Origin: Vulcanimicrobiota bacterium
Lineage (GTDB): Bacteria > Vulcanimicrobiota > Xenobia > Xenobiales > JADMJV01
DNA: 64,000 nt
Assembly (NCBI GenBank): GCA_019637395.1
Contig: JAHBVR010000008.1
Coordinates: forward strand, 186,001 to 250,000
Direction of reading: 5' to 3'
The notes beneath the pieces were generated by a model. The model did no database searches, was not told the origin of the DNA, and worked only from the letters and a program-made list of their open reading frames with translations. The position numbers were made by a program, and so were the translations under genes. Below are positions 24,942-33,561 of the stretch, in pieces (the first letter of the stretch is position 1; each line of letters starts with the position of its first letter).

Positions 24942-27170
24942 TTATTGGCCGTGCAGCGCCTGATAACTGGGCAGACTGTGCAGACCCTGTAAAAACTCTT
25001 TGGGCCCCATGGCGTCGCGCAAGGCTTTGAGCCTGGCGTTGCCCTCGTCGTAGCCCCGGGTCATCAGCTCTTGGACCTGGGAATTCAGGTTCAGCTCTTC
25101 GATTTGGGAGCTCACCCACTTGCCGCTCTCTTTTTCGTAGGTGTCGATACCGCGAATACTTCTGCGAATGGCGCTGCCGCGAGCGTCCTCGATCTGGTAT
25201 TCCTTGTCCGCCCCCTGGTAATTCTTCTTCCAGCGCTGCGCCGTTTGCAGCGAATTGGATTCGACGCTGAAGTCGTTCCACAACTCCTCGAAGCTGCTTT
25301 TGGCTTGCTGCTGCTGGCGGACCGAGAGCGGATCATCGGGATTGAAATGGATGGCTCCGCTGTGCTCGTGGTTCTCGCGCAGGCCTTTATTGGAAAAGTT
25401 GGTGCTGCCCACGAAGTCCGACTTGTCGGTCAGCAACTCCTTGGCGTGAACCTTGCGGTCGTGCTGCCCGGTTCGGGGCAAGGCCGCCCAGCGCACCGGG
25501 ATGTTGTTGTCTTCCAGGAATTTCACGCCCCAGGAATTGGGCGTGCCACCGTCGGGATAGATGCCCGGATCAGCCAGCACCTTGATGTCGATCTTTCTGC
25601 CGGCCGTTTCCATGTCTTTGGCCTTGGCGGCCAGGGCGGCCGCCACCGGACGGGTAATCACGAAGGCGGGCACGTAAATGAATTTCTCGGCTTCGTTGAT
25701 CGATTGCAGCAAAAGTTGTTCGCGCTCGGTAGGGGTGTCGGCCAGCGAAACCACCGAGGTTCCTTTGGGGGCGTCGCTGGGCGCGGTCACGTCGTCCAGG
25801 CGCTTTTGATTTTCCGGGCTGTGCACTTCTTTGTGGACCAGTTTGATCAAGTCGTTGAGGCGGCGTTTGCCGTAGTCGGAAAGCGGCAGGGAGCGATTCT
25901 CGGCAATGGCGTTGTCCAGATGCGGGCCTTTTTCATCCGCCGGCAGATCGATGAACTTGTCCAGATCGAAGCCGCGCTCTTTAAAGTAGCCCTGGAGTTG
26001 AGCATAAGTTTTGGGGCGGGCCGGCTCGGTGCCGGCCGGTTCTGGCCCATCCAGAGCGTCGGCCAATCCCACCAGTCCGCGCCGGCCCATGCGCACGTCG
26101 CGCTCGAGCAGGCCGTTGATACCTTTGTCGCCGTAGAGATCTTCGAGGGTAGAATCCTTGCTGTTCTGGACGTCGCGCGAGAAATTCTGCACCAGCTTGC
26201 GGGCCGCCGGTCCTTCGATCACATAGCCGGCGTCCACGTTTTCACCGGAGCCTCCATTGGCGTTCATGCCCGAGAGCAGGAACTTGTCCCCGACGCGCAG
26301 GCCTTTGCGGTGCATCAGGTCAGTGCCGCTGCCCAGATGCTTGTTGACCGGGTACATGGAAATGGCCACATCGCCGGGAGCATCGGCCAGTTGCAATAAG
26401 CCGCGGAGCTTATCCGGTAGATCGTCGGCATCCAGGGTGGTGCCTTTATAAGGCAGCAGGTGACCCGGGTCGACATTGACGCGAACCTTGTTGCCGGCTT
26501 CGGCGTTGTCGGCCAGCTTACCGATGATGGCCTGACTGGTGAGTTCGTAATATTGAGCGTTGATTTCCACGGGTTTACCGGCTTTGGCCGAGGCGCTACC
26601 TTCGTCGAGCAAGTTGTTCATGGAACGCCACAGGTTTTCCTGATGGACCTGCTCGACTTTGTTGCCGGCGAAGCTGAGCTTGCCCGGCTCGGACTCCATG
26701 GCCTGAACCAGGTTGTTGAGTCCAGATTTGGGCAGGTTGGCGTAGGCGTGATAGGCGGTGACCAGGTTGGCGGCGCCAAATGAGGCTCCCGAGGCGGCGG
26801 CCACGGCCGCTTTGGCGGTGGTCAGCCGGTGAGCCTCGGTCAGCTTGTTCATTTTGGTGTCGAAGACGTTCAGGGGAACCAGAGCGGCGGCGACCTTGGG
26901 GTCGCGATAACCGCCCGGGGCGCGCTTGCGGATGTCGCGGCGTTCTTGCCGGACTTCTTTGGCGAAGCTGCGGAAGCTGTCGAAGTCTTCCTGGGAGACT
27001 TCATCTTTTTCCTCGATGGTGTCGGCCAGCTCGTTCCAGGTTTTGGCTTTGTTGCCTTCGAGCGGCACCTTGCCGGCGGCCTCGGTTAACTTGCGAATGA
27101 CCTGAGGGTTATACTGGTTGCGGTCCAGTGGTGTGCCGCCGACGTTGAAACCCCCCGAATTGTTTGCCAT
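24942..27170 (-). CDS. phospholipase-D-like protein, paralogue 2
   Basis: 742 residues, colinear with the downstream paralogue over the whole length. It shares FNVGGTPLDRNQYN at the N-terminus, the variant first site MHRKGLRVGDKFLLSGMN, and the canonical second site HAKELLTD...VGSTNFSNKGLRENHEHSG. Two cores flanked by helical regions make a single two-lobed PLD enzyme. No signal peptide. ATG 27170 has no Shine-Dalgarno site; TTGACC and GATAAG with a 17-base spacer end five bases before it, implying a leaderless mRNA. The pair is separated by 87 bases. A secreted toxin/effector or a cytoplasmic phosphodiesterase are the main alternatives. Confidence 0.82.
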   Translation of the reverse strand: MANNSGGFNVGGTPLDRNQYNPQVIRKLTEAAGKVPLEGNKAKTWNELADTIEEKDEVSQEDFDSFRSFAKEVRQERRDIRKRAPGGYRDPKVAAALVPLNVFDTKMNKLTEAHRLTTAKAAVAAASGASFGAANLVTAYHAYANLPKSGLNNLVQAMESEPGKLSFAGNKVEQVHQENLWRSMNNLLDEGSASAKAGKPVEINAQYYELTSQAIIGKLADNAEAGNKVRVNVDPGHLLPYKGTTLDADDLPDKLRGLLQLADAPGDVAISMYPVNKHLGSGTDLMHRKGLRVGDKFLLSGMNANGGSGENVDAGYVIEGPAARKLVQNFSRDVQNSKDSTLEDLYGDKGINGLLERDVRMGRRGLVGLADALDGPEPAGTEPARPKTYAQLQGYFKERGFDLDKFIDLPADEKGPHLDNAIAENRSLPLSDYGKRRLNDLIKLVHKEVHSPENQKRLDDVTAPSDAPKGTSVVSLADTPTEREQLLLQSINEAEKFIYVPAFVITRPVAAALAAKAKDMETAGRKIDIKVLADPGIYPDGGTPNSWGVKFLEDNNIPVRWAALPRTGQHDRKVHAKELLTDKSDFVGSTNFSNKGLRENHEHSGAIHFNPDDPLSVRQQQQAKSSFEELWNDFSVESNSLQTAQRWKKNYQGADKEYQIEDARGSAIRRSIRGIDTYEKESGKWVSSQIEELNLNSQVQELMTRGYDEGNARLKALRDAMGPKEFLQGLHSLPSYQALHGQ

Positions 27171-27175
27171 AAGGA

Positions 27176-27204
27176 CTTATCAGTTGGGTAAGGCCTCCGG
27201 TCAA
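27176..27204 (-). promoter_or_regulatory. sigma-70-type promoter of the PLD pair
   Basis: Minus-strand TTGACC (27204-27199), 17-base spacer, GATAAG (27181-27176), then five bases to ATG 27170. The expected start point coincides with the A of ATG. A hairpin (AGTCTTTT/AAAAGACT, 27204-27225) abuts the -35 element and could be an operator. Confidence 0.55.
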
Positions 27205-27253
27205 GTCTTTTGAGTAAAAAAGACTCGGCCAGCCGGAATCGAAGCCAGGCCTG

Positions 27254-28243
27254 GTGAGTTGGGCTCTGTTTTCGCCGCGTCTGGACGTGGCCGTTTTTCT
27301 GGGCAGCGCGCTGCTCTCGCTGCTGGCCCTGCTTTGGGGACACCACAGGGGTTACCTGGACGGCCAGTCGCCCGAGTGGACCTGGGTGGTGGCCGTGCTC
27401 TGCGTGGACGTGGCCCACGTCTGGTCGACCTGTTTTCGCACCTACTTTGACCCGGAGCAGCTGAAGCGCCGCCCCGGGCTGTATTTCGGCACGCCCTGGC
27501 TGGCCTGGTTGGTGGGAGTGCTACTTTACGGAGCGGCCGGCGGAGCCGTCTTCTGGCGCGCGTTGGCCTACCTGGCGGTGTGGCATTTCGTGCGCCAGCA
27601 ATACGGCTGGGTGGCTCTCTACCGGGCCAAGAACAGGGACCCGGGTGGCTGGCAACGCTGGTTGGATACTTGCACGATTTATTTGCTCACCCTCTACCCG
27701 CTGGCTTACTGGCACGCACATTTGCCTCGAAAATTCTGGTGGTTTTTGGCCGATGACTTCGCTCGGGCCCCGGCTTTTCTGGCCGATTGCCTGGCTCCTC
27801 TTTATTGGCTCTGCCTGAGCGCCTACAGTTTGAGGAGTCTGGCCAGCTATGCGGGCCACGGAAAGCCCTCACCGGGCAAAGACATGGTGATGCTGACCAC
27901 CTGGTTCTGCTGGTACGTGGGCATCGTCGTCTTCAATTCTGACTATGCCTTTACCGTCACCAACGTGCTCATCCACGGGATTCCCTACATGGCCCTGGTC
28001 TACGCCCGCAACCGGTCCCGCGCTACGCCCTGGTGGGCTTTTCTGGTCAGTCTCTGGGCGCTGGCCTATGCCGAGGAACTGCTCTGGGACCGGGCCGTCT
28101 GGCACGATCGCGGCTGGCTTTTCGGCCTGGGCTGGAATCTCGACTCCTGGCACTTCCTGCTCGTCCCCTTGCTGGCAACCCCCCAGATCACCCATTACGT
28201 GCTCGACGGCTTCATCTGGAAACGCAAGCACTTCACCCCCTGA
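27254..28243 (+). CDS. polytopic membrane protein, unknown family
   Basis: 329 residues, GTG start, about seven to eight hydrophobic helices. Conserved-looking polar motifs sit at helix ends: DVAHVWSTCFRTYFD near the second helix, WHFVRQQYGW in the middle, NVLIHGIPYMALVY and QITHYVLDGFIWK near the end. The His-rich helix motifs could bind metal or haem, which is inference. It opens the coupled six-gene operon that includes the SpeE-like and flavin enzymes, six bases before the DUF4178 gene, suggesting a membrane role in the same pathway. I do not recognise a named family. Confidence 0.7.
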   Translation: MSWALFSPRLDVAVFLGSALLSLLALLWGHHRGYLDGQSPEWTWVVAVLCVDVAHVWSTCFRTYFDPEQLKRRPGLYFGTPWLAWLVGVLLYGAAGGAVFWRALAYLAVWHFVRQQYGWVALYRAKNRDPGGWQRWLDTCTIYLLTLYPLAYWHAHLPRKFWWFLADDFARAPAFLADCLAPLYWLCLSAYSLRSLASYAGHGKPSPGKDMVMLTTWFCWYVGIVVFNSDYAFTVTNVLIHGIPYMALVYARNRSRATPWWAFLVSLWALAYAEELLWDRAVWHDRGWLFGLGWNLDSWHFLLVPLLATPQITHYVLDGFIWKRKHFTP

Positions 28244-28249
28244 GAGGAG

Positions 28250-30280
28250 ATGCGCCCGTTGGGGCAAATCCAGCGAGCAATGCAGTCCCAGTGCCCATCT
28301 TGCGGCAACCCGATCGTTTATCGTTCCGAACTATCGGCTTACGTCGTCTGCTCCGCCTGTCAGACGTTGGTGGCGCGCAAGGACATGGAACTGCTGGCCG
28401 TGGGCAAGGTGGCCGCGCTGCAGGCCGATGGTTCGCTGATCAAGCTGGGGACGCAGGGAACCTTCGAAGGCAAGAGCTTTCAGGTGGTCGGGCGCATTCA
28501 GATGATTCTCGGGCCGGCCAGTCGGCCCGATGCCGTCTGGAATGAGTGGTACGCCCTCTTCAGCAATGGGGCCGGCGGCTGGCTGGGGGAACACCTGGGC
28601 GAATATTTCGTCTCGTTCGTGCGGCCTGCCGAGGGCGCTCCCACGGCCGGCCAGGTGCAACTGGGTCAGATGCTCGGACTGGACAAGCAGCGGGCGGTGG
28701 TGACTTCCCTGTCGCGCGGCACGGCTCTCACTTTCGAGGGCGAGTTGCCCTTCGTGATGGATACCGCTTACGAGGCGCTCTTCGCGGATCTATCGACTAC
28801 GACTGGAGCGGCCGGCACGCTCGACTACTCGGATGACTCGCCGTTACTTTTTCAGGGCCGCTGGTGCCGTTTTGAAGAACTCAAACTACAAGGCCTGCGC
28901 ACCGGCGACGAAGAGGAGAGCGCGGGCTCCGCGCTCAGCGCGGCCCACCTCAAAACCCTGAAGTGTCCGACCTGTGGCGCGCCGCACGAACTGAAAGCGG
29001 GCGGACTTTCGCAAACCCTGGTGTGCCAGTACTGCGATTCGGCCATGGACCTCAACAGTGACGCCACTTTTCGTGAGGTGTTGAATTTTCAGCAGAGCAT
29101 GGGCAAGGTCCCGGCTAAAGTCCCTCTGGGCTCCACGGGGAGGTTGCCCGGGCAGGAGGTTGCCTTCACCTGCATCGGATTTTTGGCCCGGGCCTGCGTT
29201 GTCGACGGCATTCGCTACAAGTGGAGTGAATATTTGCTCTACGAGGCCACTCAGGGCTACCAATGGTTGACCGAAACCAATGGCCATTGGACGCTGCTGC
29301 GCCCGCTGCACCGAGTGCCGGTCAACCCGCAAGGCATGCCCACCGGCTATCCGCCCAACAGTCAGCTCAGCCTGGACGGCAAGAATTTCAAGCACTTTCA
29401 GACCACCCACGCCACCGTCGACTACGTGGCCGGCGAGTTCTACTGGCGGGTGCGCGCCGGTGAGGGGGCCCAGGTGGTGGACTATGTGTGCCCCCCGCAG
29501 GTGCTCTCGGCCGATTGCGGGCAGGAGGAGCTGAATTGGAGTCTCGGCCAGTACCTGAGCGGGGCTCAGGTGTGGAAGGCTTTCGGGCTGCCGGGCCAGG
29601 CGCCCGAGGCTCGGGGAGTGGCCAACAACCAGCCGAATCCCTTCTATGCGGCCTCCAGCCGCCGCTGGTTGACCTATTTGCTCTTTGTGGTGGCCAGTTT
29701 TCTCTACCTGCTGCTGCGCACGGTTACCCAACCCGGGCCGCTCTTTTCCCAACAGTGGAATTACCTGGATTCTCAACCGGATCGCGCTCAAATCGCTAAC
29801 GTCACCGTGCCGCCGGGACGCCATAACCTCTACATTTCGGTGCGCGCGAATTCTCTGGAACAGCGCTGGGGTTACTTTCTCATCAGCTTGATCGACGAGA
29901 AGAACCAGCAAGTCCGCGATACGGCCGTGACCCTCTATCACGAAAGAGGCTCCGATAGTGACGGCCCGTGGTCGGAGGCGGTGCTGGACGCCGGAGCCCA
30001 TCTTTCCGGCGTCACCGGAGGGGAATATCTGTTGCGGGTCGAGCCGCAGTCCAATGTGACCGGGCACGCCGATCCGGAGAAAGCGGGACCCCCCAACGCC
30101 ATCCCGCGCACCGTGTTTGCCTACACGGTGCAGGTTCAGAATGACGTGCCTCAGTGGGGCTACTTCTGGATGTTGGTCCTGTTGGGCCTTTTGCCGCCGC
30201 TCTATAGCCTGTGGCGGGCTTCCAGTTTCGAGACGACACGCTGGTCAGAGAGCGATCACGCACCCGGGAGCGACGAATGA
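28250..30280 (+). CDS. DUF4178 protein with zinc ribbons and C-terminal membrane helices
   Basis: 676 residues. Two CxxC-CxxC zinc-ribbon pairs introduce two DUF4178-like beta domains: CPSCGNP...CSACQT at the N-terminus, then VAALQADGSLIKLGTQGTFEG; and CPTCGAP...CQYCDS at about residue 240, then LGSTGRLPGQEVAFTCIGF. Transmembrane helices flank a beta-rich extracytoplasmic region (WLTYLLFVVASFLYLLLRT and WMLVLLGLLPPLYSLW). DUF4178 proteins are recurrently found with spermidine-synthase homologues and are thought to belong to an envelope-linked polyamine system; the function is not proven. ATG 28250 follows AGAGGAG closely; its stop overlaps the next start as ATGA. Confidence 0.82.
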   Translation: MRPLGQIQRAMQSQCPSCGNPIVYRSELSAYVVCSACQTLVARKDMELLAVGKVAALQADGSLIKLGTQGTFEGKSFQVVGRIQMILGPASRPDAVWNEWYALFSNGAGGWLGEHLGEYFVSFVRPAEGAPTAGQVQLGQMLGLDKQRAVVTSLSRGTALTFEGELPFVMDTAYEALFADLSTTTGAAGTLDYSDDSPLLFQGRWCRFEELKLQGLRTGDEEESAGSALSAAHLKTLKCPTCGAPHELKAGGLSQTLVCQYCDSAMDLNSDATFREVLNFQQSMGKVPAKVPLGSTGRLPGQEVAFTCIGFLARACVVDGIRYKWSEYLLYEATQGYQWLTETNGHWTLLRPLHRVPVNPQGMPTGYPPNSQLSLDGKNFKHFQTTHATVDYVAGEFYWRVRAGEGAQVVDYVCPPQVLSADCGQEELNWSLGQYLSGAQVWKAFGLPGQAPEARGVANNQPNPFYAASSRRWLTYLLFVVASFLYLLLRTVTQPGPLFSQQWNYLDSQPDRAQIANVTVPPGRHNLYISVRANSLEQRWGYFLISLIDEKNQQVRDTAVTLYHERGSDSDGPWSEAVLDAGAHLSGVTGGEYLLRVEPQSNVTGHADPEKAGPPNAIPRTVFAYTVQVQNDVPQWGYFWMLVLLGLLPPLYSLWRASSFETTRWSESDHAPGSDE

Positions 30281-30462
30281 AAGACTGGTATACTTACGTC
30301 ATGTTGGCCTTGCTGGGCAATCTTCTGGTGGTACACCTGAACGGGGGCGGCGGCAACGACGGCGTCAAAGCGCCGTTGGAAAGCGGCCACAGCGTGCGCA
30401 ACAATCCCGGCAGTTACCGTTCGCATTATTCCAGCGGCTATTACCACATCGGTGGAAAATAA
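30277..30462 (+). CDS. small single-span membrane protein in the DUF4178 operon
   Basis: 61 residues, ATG 30277 with GGGAG six bases upstream and ATGA overlap with the preceding gene. One transmembrane helix (WYTYVMLALLGNLLVVHL) is followed by a Gly/Ser/Tyr/His-rich tail ending in SSGYYHIGGK. Position and overlap at both ends show it is a genuine gene of the operon. Function unknown; probably a subunit or an anchor. Confidence 0.7.
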   Translation: MKDWYTYVMLALLGNLLVVHLNGGGGNDGVKAPLESGHSVRNNPGSYRSHYSSGYYHIGGK

Positions 30463-31978
30463 CGAACCTCCCGGTTCTTCCGGTGTTTTGCTTATTTCGG
30501 TTTTTCTGGTCGCCACCTGTGGCCTGGTCTATGAGCTGATTGCAGGTGCTCTGGCCAGTTACCTGTTGGGCGATTCCGTGCTGCAGTTCTCCACCATCAT
30601 CGGCGATTATCTTTTTGCCATGGGAGTGGGCTCCTACCTGGCCCAGTTCGTGGGCCGCCGCCAGCCCGCCGTGGCTTTCGCCCGCCTGCAGAATTCCATC
30701 GCTTTCATCGGCGGGTTTTCGGCCGCGGCCATGCACGTGGCCTACAGTTACAGCGGCGGCTTTCGCCTGGTGCTTTATTTGCTGGTCTTCGTGGTGGGGC
30801 TGCTGGTCGGGGTGGAAATCCCCCTGTTGATGACCATTCTCAAGCGCAACTACAGCTTTCGTGAACTGGTTTCACAAGTGTTGGCGCTGGACTACCTGGG
30901 AGCGTTGCTGGCCAGCATCCTCTTTCCCATGCTGCTCATCCCCTACTTGGGATTGATTCGCACTTCGTTCTGCTGCGGCCTGGTGAACGTGGCCGTAGCC
31001 TGGATTTTTATGTCTGTTTTTCGCCTGCGTGTGCCCTTGCTGCGCCTGGAGACGGCTGTGGTGGGAGGGTTGTTGCTGCTCGGCCTGGCCGGTTCGGAGC
31101 GCATCACCCGTTGGGCGGAAGAGGGTCTCTATCCCGATCCCATCGTGCTCTCGCGCACTACCCAATATCAGCGCCTGGTGGTGACACGCAAACACCAGGA
31201 AGTCCGGCTCTATCTGAACGGTAACCTGCAGTTTTCCTCGCGCGACGAATATCGTTATCACGAAGCCCTGGTGCACACTCCGCTCAGTTGCCTGGAGAAG
31301 CCGCGCCGAGTCTTGATTTTAGGCGGCGGCGACGGCCTGGCCGCCCGTGAGGTGCTGCGCTACCCGGAAGTCGAGCAAGTTCTGCTGGTCGACCTGGATC
31401 CGGCCATGACCTCGCTCTTTCGCGACCACCAGTTTCTCAACCGGCTCAACCAGCACTCTCTGTCTGACAAGCGGCTGCGCATCCTGAACGCGGACGCCTT
31501 CGTGTGGGTGAGCGAGCCGCGCGAAGCCCCTTTTGACGCCATCCTGGTGGATTTTCCCGATCCTTCCAACTATGCCGTGGGCAAACTTTACACCAAGACC
31601 TTTTACCAGCGTCTGCACCCGTTACTGGCGCCCGGAGGAGCGCTCTCGGTGCAGTGCACTTCCCCGCTGTTCGCGCGGCGCTCCTACTGGTGCATCGTGG
31701 AAACGATCCGTGCCGCCGGTTGGCAGGTCAGTCCCTACCACCTCTACGTGCCCAGCTTCGGCGAATGGGGTTTTACACTGGCTACCCGGGAAGCGCCGCC
31801 CCATCCGGAAGCCCGCCGCCTGCCCAGGGACCTGCGTTACCTGGACGCGGCCGCGCTGCCCGACATGTTTCTCTTCCCGGCCGATATGGCCGCTCTGCCC
31901 TCACCCGTCAACCGCCTCTTCGATCAGGTGCTGGTGCGTTACTACGAGCAGGACTGGCGTTCCATCGTCGATTCATGA
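30452..31978 (+). CDS. membrane-fused spermidine-synthase-like aminopropyltransferase
   Basis: 508 residues, GTG start overlapping the small gene by 11 bases. Residues about 10-215 form six or seven transmembrane helices. Residues about 230-480 are a SpeE-like Rossmann domain: TTQYQRLVV, the SAM/dcSAM loop VLILGGGDGLAAREV, the acidic LVDLDPAM and the catalytic region ILVDFPDPSNYAVGKLY. In classical SpeE this last segment reads D-x-x-D-P; here DFPDP keeps both acids. Related membrane-bound SpeE homologues transfer aminopropyl groups or act as methyltransferase-like enzymes; which applies here is unknown. Downstream partner overlap is ATGA. Confidence 0.85.
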   Translation: MENNEPPGSSGVLLISVFLVATCGLVYELIAGALASYLLGDSVLQFSTIIGDYLFAMGVGSYLAQFVGRRQPAVAFARLQNSIAFIGGFSAAAMHVAYSYSGGFRLVLYLLVFVVGLLVGVEIPLLMTILKRNYSFRELVSQVLALDYLGALLASILFPMLLIPYLGLIRTSFCCGLVNVAVAWIFMSVFRLRVPLLRLETAVVGGLLLLGLAGSERITRWAEEGLYPDPIVLSRTTQYQRLVVTRKHQEVRLYLNGNLQFSSRDEYRYHEALVHTPLSCLEKPRRVLILGGGDGLAAREVLRYPEVEQVLLVDLDPAMTSLFRDHQFLNRLNQHSLSDKRLRILNADAFVWVSEPREAPFDAILVDFPDPSNYAVGKLYTKTFYQRLHPLLAPGGALSVQCTSPLFARRSYWCIVETIRAAGWQVSPYHLYVPSFGEWGFTLATREAPPHPEARRLPRDLRYLDAAALPDMFLFPADMAALPSPVNRLFDQVLVRYYEQDWRSIVDS

Positions 31979-33561
31979 AGCGCCGACTTTTTCTCCAGGG
32001 GGCTCTGTCTCTGCCCTGGCTGGCCGGCTGTTTGTCTCGATCCGAGGGAGGCTTACAGGGAGGCATCGTGGGCGCCAACTTTTGGCTGGGGCATCGGCTG
32101 CGCCAGCCACTGCCGCGGGCCGGAACTCCCCGGCGGGTGGACGTGCTCATCGCCGGGGGCGGCGTCGCCGGCCTGGCCGCCGCCTGGCGCCTGCGCCAGG
32201 CGGGAGTCGAGAACTTCGAGTTGCTCGAACTGGAATCGGAAGTGGGCGGCAACTCGCGGGCGGCCCACTATTCCGAGTCAGCGGCTCCCTGGGCGGCGCA
32301 TTACTTGCCGGTGCCCACGCGTGAAGCGACGGTGGTGCGCCGTTTGCTGAGCGAAATGGGTTTGCTGCGCGGTGGCCGTCTGGAGGAGGCCGAACTGTGT
32401 CACAGCAACGAGGAGCGGGTTTTCGTGCTGGGCCGCTGGGAGGAGGGAATCTTTCCTAAGGCCGGGGCCAGTTCGGATGATTTTCGCCAGTTGCGCGAGT
32501 TTGAAGAGCATATTCGTAATTGGCAGAAGTGGCGAGATGCCAAGGGGCGTAAGGCTTTCGCCATTCCCGTGGCCTGGAGCAGTCCGGAGCCTGAGGTGCG
32601 CGCCCTCGATCAGGAGAACATGGCCGACTACCTGACCCGGCACGGCTGGACTTCGCCGCGCCTGCGCTGGTACGTGGAATATGGCTGCCGCGACGACTAT
32701 GGCTGCTCGCTGCAGAACACTTCGGCCTGGGCCGGCCTGCATTACTTCGCCAGTCGTGACGGGGGCGGCTTTGAGCCCAAGGATATGCAATTTGTCTGGC
32801 CCGAAGGCAACCACCGGCTGGTGCAGCATCTGGCGAGTGGCTTGGGAGACCGTGTGCGCACCGGCCGGTTGGTGACGCGAATCGAGGCTTCCGGGAAAAG
32901 ATGGGTGGTGGAGGCCTGCGACAGGGAGGGACGGATGGCCAGCTGGAGCGCCGCCGGCGTCATCTTCGCCCTGCCTACTTTCTTGCGCCCTTACCTGCTG
33001 AAGGAGCCGGTTCGCCCCGCTTTTAGCTACGCACCCTGGACGGTCTGCAATCTGGTTTTGGAACGGCTGCCGGAAAGCGTGGCCGCGGCCGGGATGGCCT
33101 TGAGCTGGGACAACGTGATCTACGATTCGCCGGGGCTGGGCTATGTGGTGGCCACTCATCAGACCCAAAGCCATCTCCAGGGTCCGAGCGTGTGGACCTA
33201 CTATCGCCCCTGGGCGGAGTTGGAGCCGGCCCGGGCCCGCCAGCGTATGTTGGCGGCGGATTGGTCGGAGGTGTGCCAGCAGGTTTTTGCCGAACTGGGG
33301 CCGGTTCATCCGGATCTTCGCGAAGTGTGCCGCCGGCTGGAGGTGATGCAGTTAGGGCATGCCATGGTGCGCCCCTCGCCCGGCTTCCTCTGGAGTTCGG
33401 AGCGCCGGGAAGCCGCCTTGCCGCAGCCCGGATTGTATTACGCTCATTCGGATCTATCCGGGCTCTCCATTTTTGAAGAAGCCAGCTATCAGGGAGTGCG
33501 GGCGGCTCAGGAATTGCTGGCCGAGCGGGGCCGAAAGGGCGAGGACTTCTTGCGAGAATGA
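31975..33561 (+). CDS. Tat-exported flavin-dependent (amine-oxidase-like) lipoprotein
   Basis: 528 residues from ATG 31975, overlapping the previous stop as ATGA. The N-terminus RRLFLQGALSLPWLAGC combines a twin-arginine motif with a lipobox Cys, so it should be folded, exported and lipid-anchored. The FAD-binding Rossmann motif is VLIAGGGVAGLAAAWRLRQAG...LLELESEVGGNSR, and the C-terminal closing motif is PGLYYAHSDLSGLSIFEEASYQG. This is the NAD(P)-binding-like/amine oxidase group. Next to a SpeE-like enzyme, oxidation of a polyamine-type product is a reasonable but unproven idea. A longer upstream in-frame start was rejected because it overlaps the SpeE gene and destroys the signal. Confidence 0.85.
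   Translation: MKRRLFLQGALSLPWLAGCLSRSEGGLQGGIVGANFWLGHRLRQPLPRAGTPRRVDVLIAGGGVAGLAAAWRLRQAGVENFELLELESEVGGNSRAAHYSESAAPWAAHYLPVPTREATVVRRLLSEMGLLRGGRLEEAELCHSNEERVFVLGRWEEGIFPKAGASSDDFRQLREFEEHIRNWQKWRDAKGRKAFAIPVAWSSPEPEVRALDQENMADYLTRHGWTSPRLRWYVEYGCRDDYGCSLQNTSAWAGLHYFASRDGGGFEPKDMQFVWPEGNHRLVQHLASGLGDRVRTGRLVTRIEASGKRWVVEACDREGRMASWSAAGVIFALPTFLRPYLLKEPVRPAFSYAPWTVCNLVLERLPESVAAAGMALSWDNVIYDSPGLGYVVATHQTQSHLQGPSVWTYYRPWAELEPARARQRMLAADWSEVCQQVFAELGPVHPDLREVCRRLEVMQLGHAMVRPSPGFLWSSERREAALPQPGLYYAHSDLSGLSIFEEASYQGVRAAQELLAERGRKGEDFLRE

Noticed and set aside
31654-31974. Upstream in-frame extension of the flavoprotein
   Set aside because: It overlaps the SpeE-like gene and would bury the twin-arginine and lipobox signal; ATG 31975 overlaps the stop as ATGA.
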